A stretch of DNA of 64,000 nt from Roseateles violae (GCF_030410485.1 NZ_JAUHHC010000002.1:976320-1040319), one strand, 5' to 3'; positions 54,715 to 63,783 are shown, counted from the stretch's first letter. The notes: generated from the sequence alone by a model not told the origin. Program-made: numbers and translations.

Positions 54715-56103
54715 TCAGCCGAGCGGCGGCTCGGCCGGCGCCTCGTCCTCCGCATAGTCCTTCAGCCGGTTGTACAAGGTCTTCAGGCTGATGCCCAGCA
54801 CGGCGGCGGTGCGCTCGCGTTGCTGCTTGTAATGCGCGAAGGTGGCCAGGATCAGCTGCCGCTCGGCCTGCGCCATCGTGCTGCCGATGGCGATCCGCAC
54901 CACCGCGCTCTCGCCCTCGTCGGCGCCGCCCTCGAGCTCGCGCGGCGGCAGTTCGCCGGGCAGCCAGTCGTCGCCGATCTCGGCGCCCTCGCTCATCACA
55001 TAGCTGCGCTGCACGACATTGCGCAGTTCGCGCACATTGCCGGGCCAGCGGTAGGCGGTGAGCTTGGCCAGCGCGGCGGCGCTGAAGCGCTTGGGCTTGC
55101 CCTCGCTGGCGCCGATCGCGGCCAGGAACTGCTCGGCCAGCAGCGGTACGTCCTCGCGGCGCGCGCGCAGCGGCGGCAGCGCGATCGGGAACACATTGAG
55201 CCGGTACAGCAGGTCCTCGCGCAGGCGGCCCTCGGCCACCGCCTGCTCGGGCAGGCGGTTGGTCGCCGCGATGATGCGCACATCGGCCTCCTGCTGCGTC
55301 GTCGAGCCGACGCGCATATAAAGCCCCGTCTCCAGCACGCGCAGCAGCTTGACCTGCAGCTCCATGGGCATCTCGGTGATCTCGTCGAGGAAGAGGGTGC
55401 CGCCGTTGGCGCGCTCGAAGAAGCCCTGGTGCTGGCGCTCGGCGCCGGTGAAGCTGCCCTTCTCGTGGCCGAAGACCTCGCTCTCGATCAGCTGCGGCGA
55501 GATCGCGCCGCAGTTGACGGCCAGGAAGGGCTTGCTGCGGCGCCGGCTGAGGTCGTGCACATTGCGCGCCACCAGCTCCTTGCCGGAGCCGCTCTCGCCG
55601 GTGATCAGCACCGATACGCCGGTGCCGGCGACGCGCGCGATCTGGCGGTAGACGCGCTGCATCTCCGGCGAGCGCCCCCACAGATGGCCGAAGCGGCCGC
55701 TGCGCTCCCACTCGGCCTCGACGCTGTCGAGCTCGGCGCGCAGCACGGCCGGCTTGACCAGGCGCGACAGCACGCCGCGCAGCTGCTGCGGCTGGATCGG
55801 CTTGATCAGGTAGTCGGCCACGCCCAGGCGCAGCGCCTTGATCGAGGTGTCCAGGCTGGCATGGCCGGTGATCAGCACCACCTGCGACTGCGCGATCAGA
55901 CCCGGCTCATCGAACAGGCTCATGCCATGGCCGTCGGGCAGTTGCAGGTCCAGCAGCACGATATCGGGCGGCTGCAGCGCCAGCTGGGCACGCGCCTCGC
56001 GGAGGTTGCGTGCGGTCGCGACGCTGAAGCCCTCGGCGGCAACCAGCACCGCGAGCATCGCCGCGGCGTCCGCTTCATCGTCAACGATCAGGGCATGGCT
56101 CAT
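54715..56103 (-). CDS. Sigma54-dependent response regulator, NtrC family (462 aa)
   Basis: Receiver domain 1-115 (acidic DD at 8-9, Asp52, Lys101), AAA+ domain about 140-380 and Fis-type HTH about 420-450 (AAVLGISLKTLYNRLKDY). Walker A GESGSGKE at 169-176 and Walker B GGTLFLDE at 234-241 are intact. The sigma54 contact loop reads GSFTGA (216-221), a working variant of GAFTGA. It follows the hybrid kinase by 9 bp and is presumably its partner. An rpoN gene lies 4 kb away on the other strand. Confidence 0.95.
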   Translation of the reverse strand: MSHALIVDDEADAAAMLAVLVAAEGFSVATARNLREARAQLALQPPDIVLLDLQLPDGHGMSLFDEPGLIAQSQVVLITGHASLDTSIKALRLGVADYLIKPIQPQQLRGVLSRLVKPAVLRAELDSVEAEWERSGRFGHLWGRSPEMQRVYRQIARVAGTGVSVLITGESGSGKELVARNVHDLSRRRSKPFLAVNCGAISPQLIESEVFGHEKGSFTGAERQHQGFFERANGGTLFLDEITEMPMELQVKLLRVLETGLYMRVGSTTQQEADVRIIAATNRLPEQAVAEGRLREDLLYRLNVFPIALPPLRARREDVPLLAEQFLAAIGASEGKPKRFSAAALAKLTAYRWPGNVRELRNVVQRSYVMSEGAEIGDDWLPGELPPRELEGGADEGESAVVRIAIGSTMAQAERQLILATFAHYKQQRERTAAVLGISLKTLYNRLKDYAEDEAPAEPPLG

Positions 56104-56112
56104 GGTGTTGAC

Positions 56113-58704
56113 TCACTGTGTCGATTTTGCCAGCCAATCGCGCAGGCGTTGCGCATCGATCGGCTTGGCCAGATGTTCGTCAAAGCCGTGGCGCAGCGCC
56201 TCGATGCGGTCGACCTCGGCCCCGTAGCCGGACAGCGCCAGCAACTGGCCGGAGTATCCGGCGCGCCGGCTCTGCCGCGCCAGCTCGTAGCCGCTGAGGC
56301 CCGGCAGGCCGATGTCGACGATGGCGAGGTCCGGCCGCTCGTCCAGCAGCAGGCTCAATCCCACGTGGCCGTCGCTGGCGGTATGCACGCGGTGACCATC
56401 GAGTTCCAGCATCGCACGCAGCGAGGCCAGCGCATCGGCGTTGTCCTCAACCAGCAGCACCCGCTGCATGCGCGCGCCGCGCCAGCGCGGCGCTTCGGCG
56501 CTGGCCGGTGGCGGTGCCACCCTCGGCAGGTGCACACGGAACACGCTGCCGGCCGGCGAGCTCTCCGCCTCGACGCTGCCGCCGTGCAGCTCGACCAGGC
56601 GCCGCACCAGGGTCAGGCCGATGCCCAGGCCGCCGGCGCGGCGGTCGAGCCGGCGCTCGCCCTGCACGAACAGATCGAAGACATGGGGCAGCAGGGCCGG
56701 CGCGATGCCGTCGCCCTCGTCGCGCACCTCCAGCAGCGCCTGGCCGGCCTCGTCGCCGCGCAGGGTGATCGCGATGCGCCGGCCCTCGGGCGTGTACTTC
56801 AGCGCATTGCCGATCAGATTGCTGGCGACCTGCTCGAGCCGCGTCGCGTCGGCATCGACCCAGACCGGCTCGAGCGTCGACTGCAGATCGTGATGGGCGG
56901 TGCCGCCGCCGACCTCGAAGTTCTCCAGCACCCGGCGCAGCAGCGCGGCCAGCTCGACCCGCTGGCGGCGCAGCAGCACCTTGCCCGAGATCACCCGGCC
57001 GACGTCCAGCAGATCGTCGACCAGGCGCGCCAGATGGCGGGTCTGGCGCACGATGATGGCACGCGCCTGGCCGGCCAGCTCGGCATCGGCATGCGGCTCG
57101 CCGGCCAGCCGGTTCAGCACCTCGGCCGAGGAGGAGATTGCCGCCAGCGGATTGCGCAGCTCATGGCCCAGCATCGCCAGGAACTCGTCCTTGGCGCGGT
57201 TGATGTTCTCGGCCTCGATGCGTGCGAGCTGTTCGAGCGCGGCGAGCCGCTCGCGCTCCAGCTCCAGCGCCTTCTGCTCGCTGACGTTGAGGGTCGCGCC
57301 GACCAGCTGCAGCGGCCGGCCGCTGTCGGAATAGCTCATCTGCACGCGGCTGTGCAGCCAGCGGGTGCCGCCGTCGGGCAGCAGCACGCGGAAGTCCAGC
57401 GCCTCGCGCTCGCGGCGCGCCGCCACCATCGCGCGCAGCCCGCTCTCGACCTCGTCGCGGTCCTCCGGATGGATGCGCTGCAGCAGATCATCGAGCCGTT
57501 CGTCGGCCGGCAGGCTGGTCGCCGTCTCGCCGGGCAGGCCCAGCAGGCGCGCCTGCGCCGGCGTCCAGGTGGCGCTGTGCGTGTCGACGCGGAAGAAGCC
57601 GATCTCGCCGGCCTCCTGCGCCAGATCGATCAGGTGCTGGCTGTCGCGCAAGCGGCGGTCGGCCTGCAGCACGCGCTGCTCGGCTTTCTTGCGCTCGCTG
57701 ATGTCGACCGCGCTGGCCAGCGCGCCCTCGACCCGGCCCTCGGCATCGAGCAGGGGCACCGCCTGCATCAGCACATGGCGCAGGCGCCGGTCCGGGCCGC
57801 GCAGTTCCAGCTCCAGCGGGCCGATCGCGCGGCCCTCGCGCGCCGCCTGCTGCAGCGGCTGCTGCTCCGGCGCCAGCGTGTGGCCGTCCAGCCACATCGG
57901 CATCGCCGCCGCCTCGGCGACCGGGCCCAGCAGCAGGTCCATCGCCGGGTTGTGCAGGCGCTGGCCTTCGTCCTCGCCAGCGCGCCAGAAGGCCAGGCCG
58001 ATCGGCGTGCTCTCGAACAGGGTCTGAAACTCGGCCGCCTGGCGCTGCAGGCCGGTCTGCGATTGCTGCTGGCGCTGCTGGGCCGCGGCCAGCGCCTCGC
58101 GCAGCAGCGCGATCTCCTGCACCAGCGGCGGCCGCGACAGCGCCTCGGGACCGCGCGTGGCGAGCTCGCGCAGCGGCTCGGTGATGCGCCGCGCCAGCAG
58201 GGTCGCCAGGCTCAGGCCCAGCAGCAGGCAGGCACCGACGGTGGCCAGCGCGGCCAGCAGCGCGCGTTGCTGCTGCTGCTCCAGCGGCTCCGCCGGCACG
58301 CTGACGCCAAGCCGCCAACCGTTCTTCGGCAGCGTCTGCCAGGCGCTGAAATGGCTCTGGGGCGAAGGCGGCGGCGGCGTGCCGGCCAGCGGCCGCCCGG
58401 CCGCATCGACGAGGCTGACGATGCTGCCGGCCGGCGCGCCATGGGCCAGCAGGCTCTGCCACTCGCGCGCCTCCTCGGTCGTGCCGGCCACATGCTCGGC
58501 CGCCGCGGCCAGCAGCGCGGCGGTGCGCTGCAGATCCTGCTGCAGGCGCTCGCGCTGCTTCTGCAGGGTGTTGAACACCTGGTAGGCCAGCAGCAGCGCC
58601 AGCGGCACCATCGCCAGCAGCATCAGCGCGGACAAGTGGGTCAGCAGGGAACGCAGGGGCCGCGCGCGGCCCGGCTGCTGCTGCGCGCCGATGACGGATC
58701 TCAT
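56113..58704 (-). CDS. Hybrid sensor histidine kinase with PAS domains and C-terminal receiver (863 aa)
   Basis: Helix at about 18-45, a short periplasmic segment (about 46-140), a second helix (about 147-170) and a HAMP-like linker. Two PAS-type domains follow (about 225-345 and 355-485). The HisKA box LGHELRNPLAAI has His at about 514. The HATPase_c domain shows NLIGNALKYTP, DEGDGI and GGLGIGLTLV. The C-terminal receiver (about 745-860) carries Asp at about 796 (LAIVDIGLPG). The signal is unknown. The gene lies between an antiporter and the sigma54 regulator, all on one strand. Confidence 0.94.
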   Translation of the reverse strand: MRSVIGAQQQPGRARPLRSLLTHLSALMLLAMVPLALLLAYQVFNTLQKQRERLQQDLQRTAALLAAAAEHVAGTTEEAREWQSLLAHGAPAGSIVSLVDAAGRPLAGTPPPPSPQSHFSAWQTLPKNGWRLGVSVPAEPLEQQQQRALLAALATVGACLLLGLSLATLLARRITEPLRELATRGPEALSRPPLVQEIALLREALAAAQQRQQQSQTGLQRQAAEFQTLFESTPIGLAFWRAGEDEGQRLHNPAMDLLLGPVAEAAAMPMWLDGHTLAPEQQPLQQAAREGRAIGPLELELRGPDRRLRHVLMQAVPLLDAEGRVEGALASAVDISERKKAEQRVLQADRRLRDSQHLIDLAQEAGEIGFFRVDTHSATWTPAQARLLGLPGETATSLPADERLDDLLQRIHPEDRDEVESGLRAMVAARREREALDFRVLLPDGGTRWLHSRVQMSYSDSGRPLQLVGATLNVSEQKALELERERLAALEQLARIEAENINRAKDEFLAMLGHELRNPLAAISSSAEVLNRLAGEPHADAELAGQARAIIVRQTRHLARLVDDLLDVGRVISGKVLLRRQRVELAALLRRVLENFEVGGGTAHHDLQSTLEPVWVDADATRLEQVASNLIGNALKYTPEGRRIAITLRGDEAGQALLEVRDEGDGIAPALLPHVFDLFVQGERRLDRRAGGLGIGLTLVRRLVELHGGSVEAESSPAGSVFRVHLPRVAPPPASAEAPRWRGARMQRVLLVEDNADALASLRAMLELDGHRVHTASDGHVGLSLLLDERPDLAIVDIGLPGLSGYELARQSRRAGYSGQLLALSGYGAEVDRIEALRHGFDEHLAKPIDAQRLRDWLAKSTQ

Positions 58705-58753
58705 GTGCAGGGAGCGTAGCAGCGCAGGGGCGCCGGTGGTGTAGGACTGCGCC

Positions 58754-60028
58754 TCAGGGCGGGCGCTTGATGCCGGTCGCGAGCCGCTCGGCCTGGCGAC
58801 GCTGGTAGGCCTCCATCAGCGGCGTCGCCGACACGCCGTGCAGGCCGATCGACAGCGCGATGCAGACCAGGCAGGCCGAGACCAGCAGCTGCGCATCCTC
58901 GGCGGCCAGGCCCTGCTCGAGCGCCATTGCCAGATAGAGGACGGAGCCGACGCCGCGAATGCCGAACCAGGCCACCAGGCGCTGCTGCGGCGCCGGCAGG
59001 GCGCGCGGCGGCAGGCCCAGCAGCACGCTCAGCGGCCGCACCAGCAGCAGCATCGCCAGCGCGAACAGCAGCAGCGCGGCGCTCCAGCGCACCTCGCTGA
59101 GCGCCGCGCCGATCAGCAGCACCATCAGCACCTCGACCAGGCGCTCGCAGCGCGCGCCGAAGGCCTGCAACTGCTCGCCCAGCGGCAGCGCCTCGGGATC
59201 GGGCCGGGCGGCCGGATGCTGGCGCAGCAGGGTCGCGCCGGCGGCGAAGACGGCCAGGAAGGCGGAGGCATGCACGGCCTGTGCCAGGCCATAGGTGAGG
59301 CCGATCGCGCCCAGATAGAGCAGCTCGTCCCAGTCGGCCTGCACGCCGGCGCGCAGGCGCCGCCGCAAGGCCCAGCCCAGGCCGCGGCCGCAGGCGACGC
59401 CCAGCACCGTGCCGCCGACCACCGCCCAGAGCAAGTCACCGAGCAGCCAGTCCATGCCCCGCGGGCCCAGTTCGTGCAGGCCCAGCAGGCCCAGCGCCAG
59501 CAGCACGACCGGCATCGCCGTGCCGTCGTTCAGCGCGCCCTCGGCGCTCAGCGCGAGGCGCAGGCCGTCGCGGTCCTCGTTGCTGCGGATCTGCACGTCG
59601 GAAGCCAGCACCGGATCGGTCGGCGCCAGGATCGCCGCCAGCAGAAAGGCCATTGCCCAGGACGACAAGGGCAGGATCAGCCAGGCAGCCAGCGTGGCCA
59701 GCCCGACCGACCACAGCATGGCGCTGCTGGCCAGCAGCAGCGGCACCTTCCAGGCCGACCAGCTGGCGGCGATGCGTATCTTCAGGCCGACCGCGAACAG
59801 CGACAGCAGCACGGCGATCTCGCTGGCCACGCGCAGCAGGCCGGCATGGCGCTGCAGATCGAGCGCCGGCAGCGGCGGCGTGGCCAGGCTGGCGGCCAGC
59901 CAGCCGCTGAGCAGATAGACCAGGGCCGGCGACAGTGGCAGCCGCCGCACCAGCGGCTCGGCCAGCGCCATCACGACCAGCACGGCGCCGAGCAGCAGCA
60001 GGCTGGCGGTCAACATCGTCTCGTTCAT
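58754..60028 (-). CDS. Cation/proton antiporter, NhaP/CPA1-like (424 aa)
   Basis: About 12 helices. The core ion-binding signature is present: APTDPVLASDVQ and, in the next helix, EGALNDGTAMPVVLL, with the Asn-Asp pair of electroneutral CPA1 exchangers. A later WFGIRGVGSVLYLAMAL matches the conserved Arg helix. It exchanges Na+ or K+ for H+ at the inner membrane and may regulate cytoplasmic pH. The kinase gene starts 49 bp downstream on the same strand. Confidence 0.93.
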   Translation of the reverse strand: MNETMLTASLLLLGAVLVVMALAEPLVRRLPLSPALVYLLSGWLAASLATPPLPALDLQRHAGLLRVASEIAVLLSLFAVGLKIRIAASWSAWKVPLLLASSAMLWSVGLATLAAWLILPLSSWAMAFLLAAILAPTDPVLASDVQIRSNEDRDGLRLALSAEGALNDGTAMPVVLLALGLLGLHELGPRGMDWLLGDLLWAVVGGTVLGVACGRGLGWALRRRLRAGVQADWDELLYLGAIGLTYGLAQAVHASAFLAVFAAGATLLRQHPAARPDPEALPLGEQLQAFGARCERLVEVLMVLLIGAALSEVRWSAALLLFALAMLLLVRPLSVLLGLPPRALPAPQQRLVAWFGIRGVGSVLYLAMALEQGLAAEDAQLLVSACLVCIALSIGLHGVSATPLMEAYQRRQAERLATGIKRPP

Positions 60029-60238
60029 TCAAGAAAGGCGAGCAAGTCCCGAGCCAGCGCGAGGTCTCCGACGATGAGCCGGGCAGGGCGCCGAAAGCCC
60101 GCGTCCAGCGGCAGCATTTGCGGCAATGAGGGCTTCGTCGGCAGATTTTTTCGCGGTCTTCGAGTCGCTTTGCAAGCGCTTGTCACAGGGGCGGCGCGCC
60201 CGCGAAGTGCCGGGCATGGTCCTTGCGACGGATGGGCC
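60029..60238. promoter_or_regulatory. Divergent control region between antiporter and rpoN, with a -24/-12-like element
   Basis: At 60212-60227 the sequence reads GGGCATG-N4-TTGCG, a two-mismatch form of the sigma54 consensus TGGCACG-N4-TTGCW with the key GG (60213-60214) and GC (60225-60226) exactly ten bases apart. The predicted start would fall at the rpoN ATG, so if bound it would more likely block than drive rpoN. No clear sigma70 promoter was seen in the rest. Confidence 0.3.
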
Positions 60239-61666
60239 ATGACAGCCCGACTTTCACTCCAAACCCAGCAGCGTCAGAAGCAGACGCTGTCCCCGCGCCT
60301 GCAGCATGCGGTGCGCCTTTTGCAACTGTCCTCGCTGGATTTCCGGCAGCAGATTCTTTCGCTGCAGGGACGCAATCCCTTTCTCGATTTCGAGGACGAA
60401 TGCGAGAGCTCGCAGAGCAGCTCCGACGCGAGCGCCGGCGCGGCAGGCCCGCAGTCCGAGGCCGACACCAGCGGCGATCGCGATCCCTGGATCGGCGAGA
60501 ACTACTCGAACCGCCGCCATGAGGGCGGCACCGATGTCAGCGCGCTGGACTTCGTGCCCGGCGTCAGCAGCCTGGCCGGGCACCTGCATTTCCAGCTGGC
60601 GATGCAGCGCGGCATCGCGCCGCGCGAACTGCTGCTGGCGCGCGCGCTGGCCGATTCGCTCGACGACGACGGCTATCTGCGCACGCCGCTGTCCGAGCTG
60701 GCGCCGCTGCTGCAGCTCGACGATGAGCCGGCCAGCGTCGACGAGCTGGAGCGCGCGCTGCAGCGGCTGCAGTCGCTGGAGCCGGCCGGCGTCGGCGCGC
60801 GCAATGTGCAGGAATGCCTGCGCCTGCAGCTGCAGGCCAGCGACGGCCCCAGCGAGCTGACGCCGCAACTCCACGAGCTGGCGCTGCGCATCGTCGAGGA
60901 GGAACTGCCGGCGCTGGCGCGCCACGAGCTGAGCGGCATCGCGCGCCGGCTGGGTCGCTCGGCGACGGAGGTCGAGCTGGTCTGCCAGCGCATCCGCCGG
61001 CTCGATCCGCATCCGGGCTGGCGCCATGGCGGCGTGCAGACGCAGTACATCGTGCCGGATGTGCTGGTGCGCAAGCGCCGCGGCGTCTGGACGGTCAGCC
61101 TGAACGACGCGATCCTGCCGCGCGTCAGCCTGAACCGCCGCTATGCCGAGCTGGCGCAGCGCCACGCGGCCGGCGGCGGCGAGCTGGCCGCCCATCTGCA
61201 GGAGGCGCGCTGGACGCTGCGCAATATCGAACAGCGCTTCTCGACCATCGCCAGCGTGGCCCAGGCCATCGTCGATCGGCAGCGGCATTTCTTCGACTAC
61301 GGCCCGATGGCCATGAAGCCGCTGGGCCTGCGCGAGATCGCCGAGCAGGTCGGCGTGCACGAGTCGACCGTATCGCGGGTCACCAGCAACAAGTTCATGG
61401 CGACGCCGGGTGGCGTCTACGAGCTCAAGCATTTCTTCTCGCGCGCCCACATCAGCAGCAATGGCCGCAGCTGCTCGCCGACGGCGATCCGCGGCCTGGT
61501 GCAGAGCCTGATCGAGGGCGAGTCGGCCGAGGCACCGCTGTCCGATGCCGAGATCGCGCGCCAGCTGCAGCGCCAGGGCCTCGACGTCGCGCGCCGCACG
61601 GTCACCAAGTACCGCCAGGCGCTGCGCTACGAGCCCTGCGACCGCCGCCACAAGGCGGCGCACTGA
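60239..61666 (+). CDS. rpoN: RNA polymerase sigma54 factor RpoN (475 aa)
   Basis: Region I is Gln/Leu-rich (SLQTQQRQKQTLSPRLQHAV, LLQLSSLDFRQQI) and contacts the activator. An acidic, Ser-rich region II follows (about 50-100). The core-binding domain shows DDDGYLRTPLSEL, LQSLEPAGVGARNVQECL and RIRRLDPHPGWRHG. The HTH reads LGLREIAEQVGVHESTVSRVTSNKFM. The RpoN box ARRTVTKYRQ is near residue 457. The usual neighbours (lptB upstream, hpf and ptsN downstream) are absent, so this may be a second rpoN, as several Burkholderiales have. Confidence 0.95.
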   Translation: MTARLSLQTQQRQKQTLSPRLQHAVRLLQLSSLDFRQQILSLQGRNPFLDFEDECESSQSSSDASAGAAGPQSEADTSGDRDPWIGENYSNRRHEGGTDVSALDFVPGVSSLAGHLHFQLAMQRGIAPRELLLARALADSLDDDGYLRTPLSELAPLLQLDDEPASVDELERALQRLQSLEPAGVGARNVQECLRLQLQASDGPSELTPQLHELALRIVEEELPALARHELSGIARRLGRSATEVELVCQRIRRLDPHPGWRHGGVQTQYIVPDVLVRKRRGVWTVSLNDAILPRVSLNRRYAELAQRHAAGGGELAAHLQEARWTLRNIEQRFSTIASVAQAIVDRQRHFFDYGPMAMKPLGLREIAEQVGVHESTVSRVTSNKFMATPGGVYELKHFFSRAHISSNGRSCSPTAIRGLVQSLIEGESAEAPLSDAEIARQLQRQGLDVARRTVTKYRQALRYEPCDRRHKAAH

Positions 61667-61667
61667 G

Positions 61668-61684
61668 GCAGCGCCAGGCGCTGC
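61668..61684 (+). terminator. Hairpin just after rpoN
   Basis: GCAGCGCC and GGCGCTGC pair almost without loop directly after the rpoN stop. No T run follows; the IS481 copy begins ten bases later. Weak terminator candidate. Confidence 0.3.
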
Positions 61685-61687
61685 TGC

Positions 61688-61693
61688 GCTAGC
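61688..61693. repeat. Target-site duplication, left copy (GCTAGC)
   Basis: Six-base direct repeat flanking the IS; the partner is at 62737-62742. Its inner CTA supplies, on the minus strand, the TAG that would end a full-length transposase. Confidence 0.85.
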
Positions 61694-62639
61694 TGTGAAG
61701 AGTCAAGAGGTTGTTTCTTGACGAACGGAGTCTTGAGATGGGCGGCAGGCCACCGATACCGCTGTGCGGTCGGTGACAGTTGTAGTGATGCTGCCAGTGA
61801 GCCAAGGCCTCGGTGCGCTATGCTGAGTTTTGGTACGTCCAGCCGTAGGCCCATTCGCGCAGGGCCGACTGGATGAAGCGTTCGGCCTTGCCGTTGGTCT
61901 GTGGCCGATACGGCCGGGTGAACGAGTGCTTGATGCCCAGGTCAAGACAGGCTTGACGGAAGTTCCGCGAGCGGAACGCCGCGCCGTTGTCGGTGAGCAG
62001 CCGCTGAACCTTCACGCCCAGCCGGGCGTAGTAGGCCACGGCGTTGCGCAGGAACAGCGCCGCCTGCTCCTTCTTCTCATCGGGGTGCATGGCCGTGAAG
62101 GCCAGCCTGGCGTGGTCATCAATGGCGACGAACAGCGTCTCCCAGCCTGCTCCGTCCACCGAGTCACGCCGGTTGCCCGTGACACGGTGGCTCGGACGCA
62201 CGATGCGGCCCAGCTTCTTGGTGTCGATGTGCAGCAACTCGCCCGGTGCCTCGCGCTCGTAACGCACCATGGGCTCGACCGGCTCCAGGTCGCTAAGCTT
62301 GGACAGACCTGCTCGGGCCAGCACACGGCTGACCGTGGAGGCTGAGACGCCCACGCTGCGGGCGATGCCTGACTGCAGCATGCGTCGGCGTCGCAATTCG
62401 ACGATCAGTGGCGCCTTGGCTGGATCGATGGCGCGGGGCGAGTTCGCTGGTCGAGATGAGGCATCGGCCAACGCCGCCTCACCGCCGGCCAGGAAGCGAC
62501 CGAGCCACTTCCTGGCGGTGGGCGCTGTCACGCCCTGAGTTGCAGCGGCTACTGGCGCGCTGAGTCCGCCGACGGTCATCTGTCTGACCATTTCGATTCG
62601 GCGGGCGAACGTAAGTCGGGCATGCTTATGGCTGTTCAT
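61689..62639 (-). pseudogene. IS481-family DDE transposase with premature amber stop
   Basis: An N-terminal HTH (about 12-55) and a second HTH (RSVGVSASTVSRVLARAGL) precede the rve integrase core. The DDE triad is complete: Asp139 (LLHIDTKK), Asp217 (LLTDNGAAFRS) and Glu253 (NGKAERFIQ). The frame stops at TAG (61818-61820) after residue 273. Beyond it the same frame continues with RTEALAHWQHHYNCHRPHSG, the normal IS481 C-terminus, to a TAG at 61689. A CAG-to-TAG change (Gln274) explains it. The last 43 codons are lost unless the amber is read through, so activity is doubtful. Confidence 0.85.
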
Positions 62640-62736
62640 CCGGTCTGGGCTCTGGAGTGGATTGGGTGTTTGGCGACTTCCAGTCTCTCAAACCCAATCC
62701 GGATGAACACCGGATACAACCTATTGAAGCTTCACA
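61694..62736 (-). mobile_element. IS481-family insertion sequence (1043 bp)
   Basis: Terminal inverted repeats TGTGAAGAGTCAAGAGGTTG (left) and, inverted, TGTGAAGCTTCAATAGGTTG (right) match at 17 of 20 positions and resemble the ends I recall for Bordetella IS481. The element is flanked by direct copies of GCTAGC (61688-61693 and 62737-62742), fitting the NCTAGN target known for IS481. It carries one transposase gene on the minus strand, and lies between rpoN and a small gene without cutting either. Confidence 0.93.
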
Positions 62737-62742
62737 GCTAGC
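62737..62742. repeat. Target-site duplication, right copy (GCTAGC)
   Basis: Partner of 61688-61693. The CTA inside it is the TAG stop of the small gene at 62738-62938, so the insertion landed on that gene's stop codon and rebuilt it. Confidence 0.85.
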
Positions 62743-62938
62743 GATCTCGGCCGGGCCGGTGCTCGGGCGCCTCGGCCGGCCCGTCGCCGCTGCGCTGCGG
62801 CGTCGTACGGCGCAGCACTTCGGCGGCGCTGCCCGGATCCTCTTCGCCGGCCGCCGATTCGGTGTCGACGCGTGGCGCCGTCACCGGCTTCTTGGGTGCG
62901 GAGGAGGGCGCCGGGCTGCGGGCGTTTCGCTTGTTCAT
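62738..62938 (-). CDS. Small basic hypothetical protein (66 aa)
   Basis: The ATG at 62938 follows [25 protein letters not shown], then ESAAGEEDPGSAAEVLRRTT and a Pro/Arg-rich end: likely disordered, no signal peptide. Its stop lies in the IS target duplication. Family unknown. Confidence 0.5.
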   Translation of the reverse strand: MNKRNARSPAPSSAPKKPVTAPRVDTESAAGEEDPGSAAEVLRRTTPQRSGDGPAEAPEHRPGRDR

Positions 62939-63034
62939 CGCGGTTCTCCATGGGAAAGCCCTTGAGCAACGGCAATCGGCGCGCCGGGCATGGGGTTTGC
63001 CGTCGGAGCAGCATCACAGGCAGCGAGGACCGCC

Positions 63035-63307
63035 ATGGCATCCAATCCGCAAGACAGCAGCAAACGCCGCGATCGCACCCGGGCCGAGATTGCCGGCGAG
63101 CCGACGCCCCGCATGCCGCATGAGCGCGACGAATCGGCCGACACCGCGCAGCAAGCGCCCGCCGCGCCGACACCGCAGATGCGCCGCGGCTATGCCGACG
63201 CGAGCTCGGGCCGCGTGGACACCGACAAGGGCCCCGTGCTGGATCGCAGCTATCACAAGCTGCGCGAGGAGGAGCCGCGCGCCAAACGAGGAGGAGGTCG
63301 ATCATGA
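63035..63307 (+). CDS. Small hydrophilic hypothetical protein (90 aa)
   Basis: GAGG precedes the ATG at 63035. Charged throughout, without hydrophobic segments: MASNPQDSSKRRDRTRAEIA, EPTPRMPHERDESADTA, then GRVDTDKGPVLDRSYHKLRE near the end. The stop overlaps the PRC-barrel gene's ATG by 4 bp, so the two are coupled. Probably a stress-related disordered protein; family not recognised. Confidence 0.65.
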   Translation: MASNPQDSSKRRDRTRAEIAGEPTPRMPHERDESADTAQQAPAAPTPQMRRGYADASSGRVDTDKGPVLDRSYHKLREEEPRAKRGGGRS

Positions 63308-63756
63308 GCACCATCACCGGCATGCTGGCCAATCTGCGGGCCGACGAGGCCCGAAGCGAGCGGCCCGGCGCGAGCCGCGGCCTGGCGACCGCCCCGACCA
63401 ACGGTCCCGGCCCGCGCCTGCTGACGGCCAGCATGCTGAAGGGCAACAAGGTCGTCAATCTGCAGGACGAGACCCTGGGCAGCATCGAGGAGATCATGCT
63501 CGACGTGCAGCGCGGCCGGGTCGCCTATGCGGTGATGGTCTCGGGTGGTTTCCTGGGCATCGGCGAACGCTTCTTTGCCGTGCCCTGGGCCGTGCTCACC
63601 CTGGATCCGGACCGCCAATGCTTCGTGATGGATGCCGGCAGCGACTACTTCGACAACGCGCCGGGCTTCGACAAGAACCACTGGCCCAGCCAGGCCCAGC
63701 GCGAGTGGCACGAGGAGATCCACCGCCATTACCGGATCCGGCCCTACTGGGATTGA
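63304..63756 (+). CDS. PRC-barrel domain protein (150 aa)
   Basis: After a variable N-terminus (about 1-36) comes a PRC-barrel: RLLTASMLKGNKVVNLQDET, LGSIEEIMLDVQRGRVAYAV, SGGFLGIGERFFAVPWAVL. The C-terminal tail is aromatic and His-rich (DNAPGFDKNHWPSQAQREWH). PRC-barrel proteins of this type are common in stress regulons beside BON, DUF1328 and DUF3309 proteins. Coupled to the gene before it. Substrate or partner unknown. Confidence 0.9.
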   Translation: MSTITGMLANLRADEARSERPGASRGLATAPTNGPGPRLLTASMLKGNKVVNLQDETLGSIEEIMLDVQRGRVAYAVMVSGGFLGIGERFFAVPWAVLTLDPDRQCFVMDAGSDYFDNAPGFDKNHWPSQAQREWHEEIHRHYRIRPYWD

Positions 63757-63783
63757 GGGAGAGCGAGGGACTGGCGAAAAAGA

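Noticed and set aside
54820..58719. A 1299-codon plus-strand frame opposite the kinase and regulator
   Set aside because: Composition is typical of an antisense shadow; the minus strand carries clear kinase, AAA+ and receiver motifs.
58740..58757. Motif copy TGTAGG-N6-CCTCAG before the hybrid kinase
   Set aside because: The right arm matches poorly and overlaps the antiporter stop; kept only as a weak form, not as a feature.
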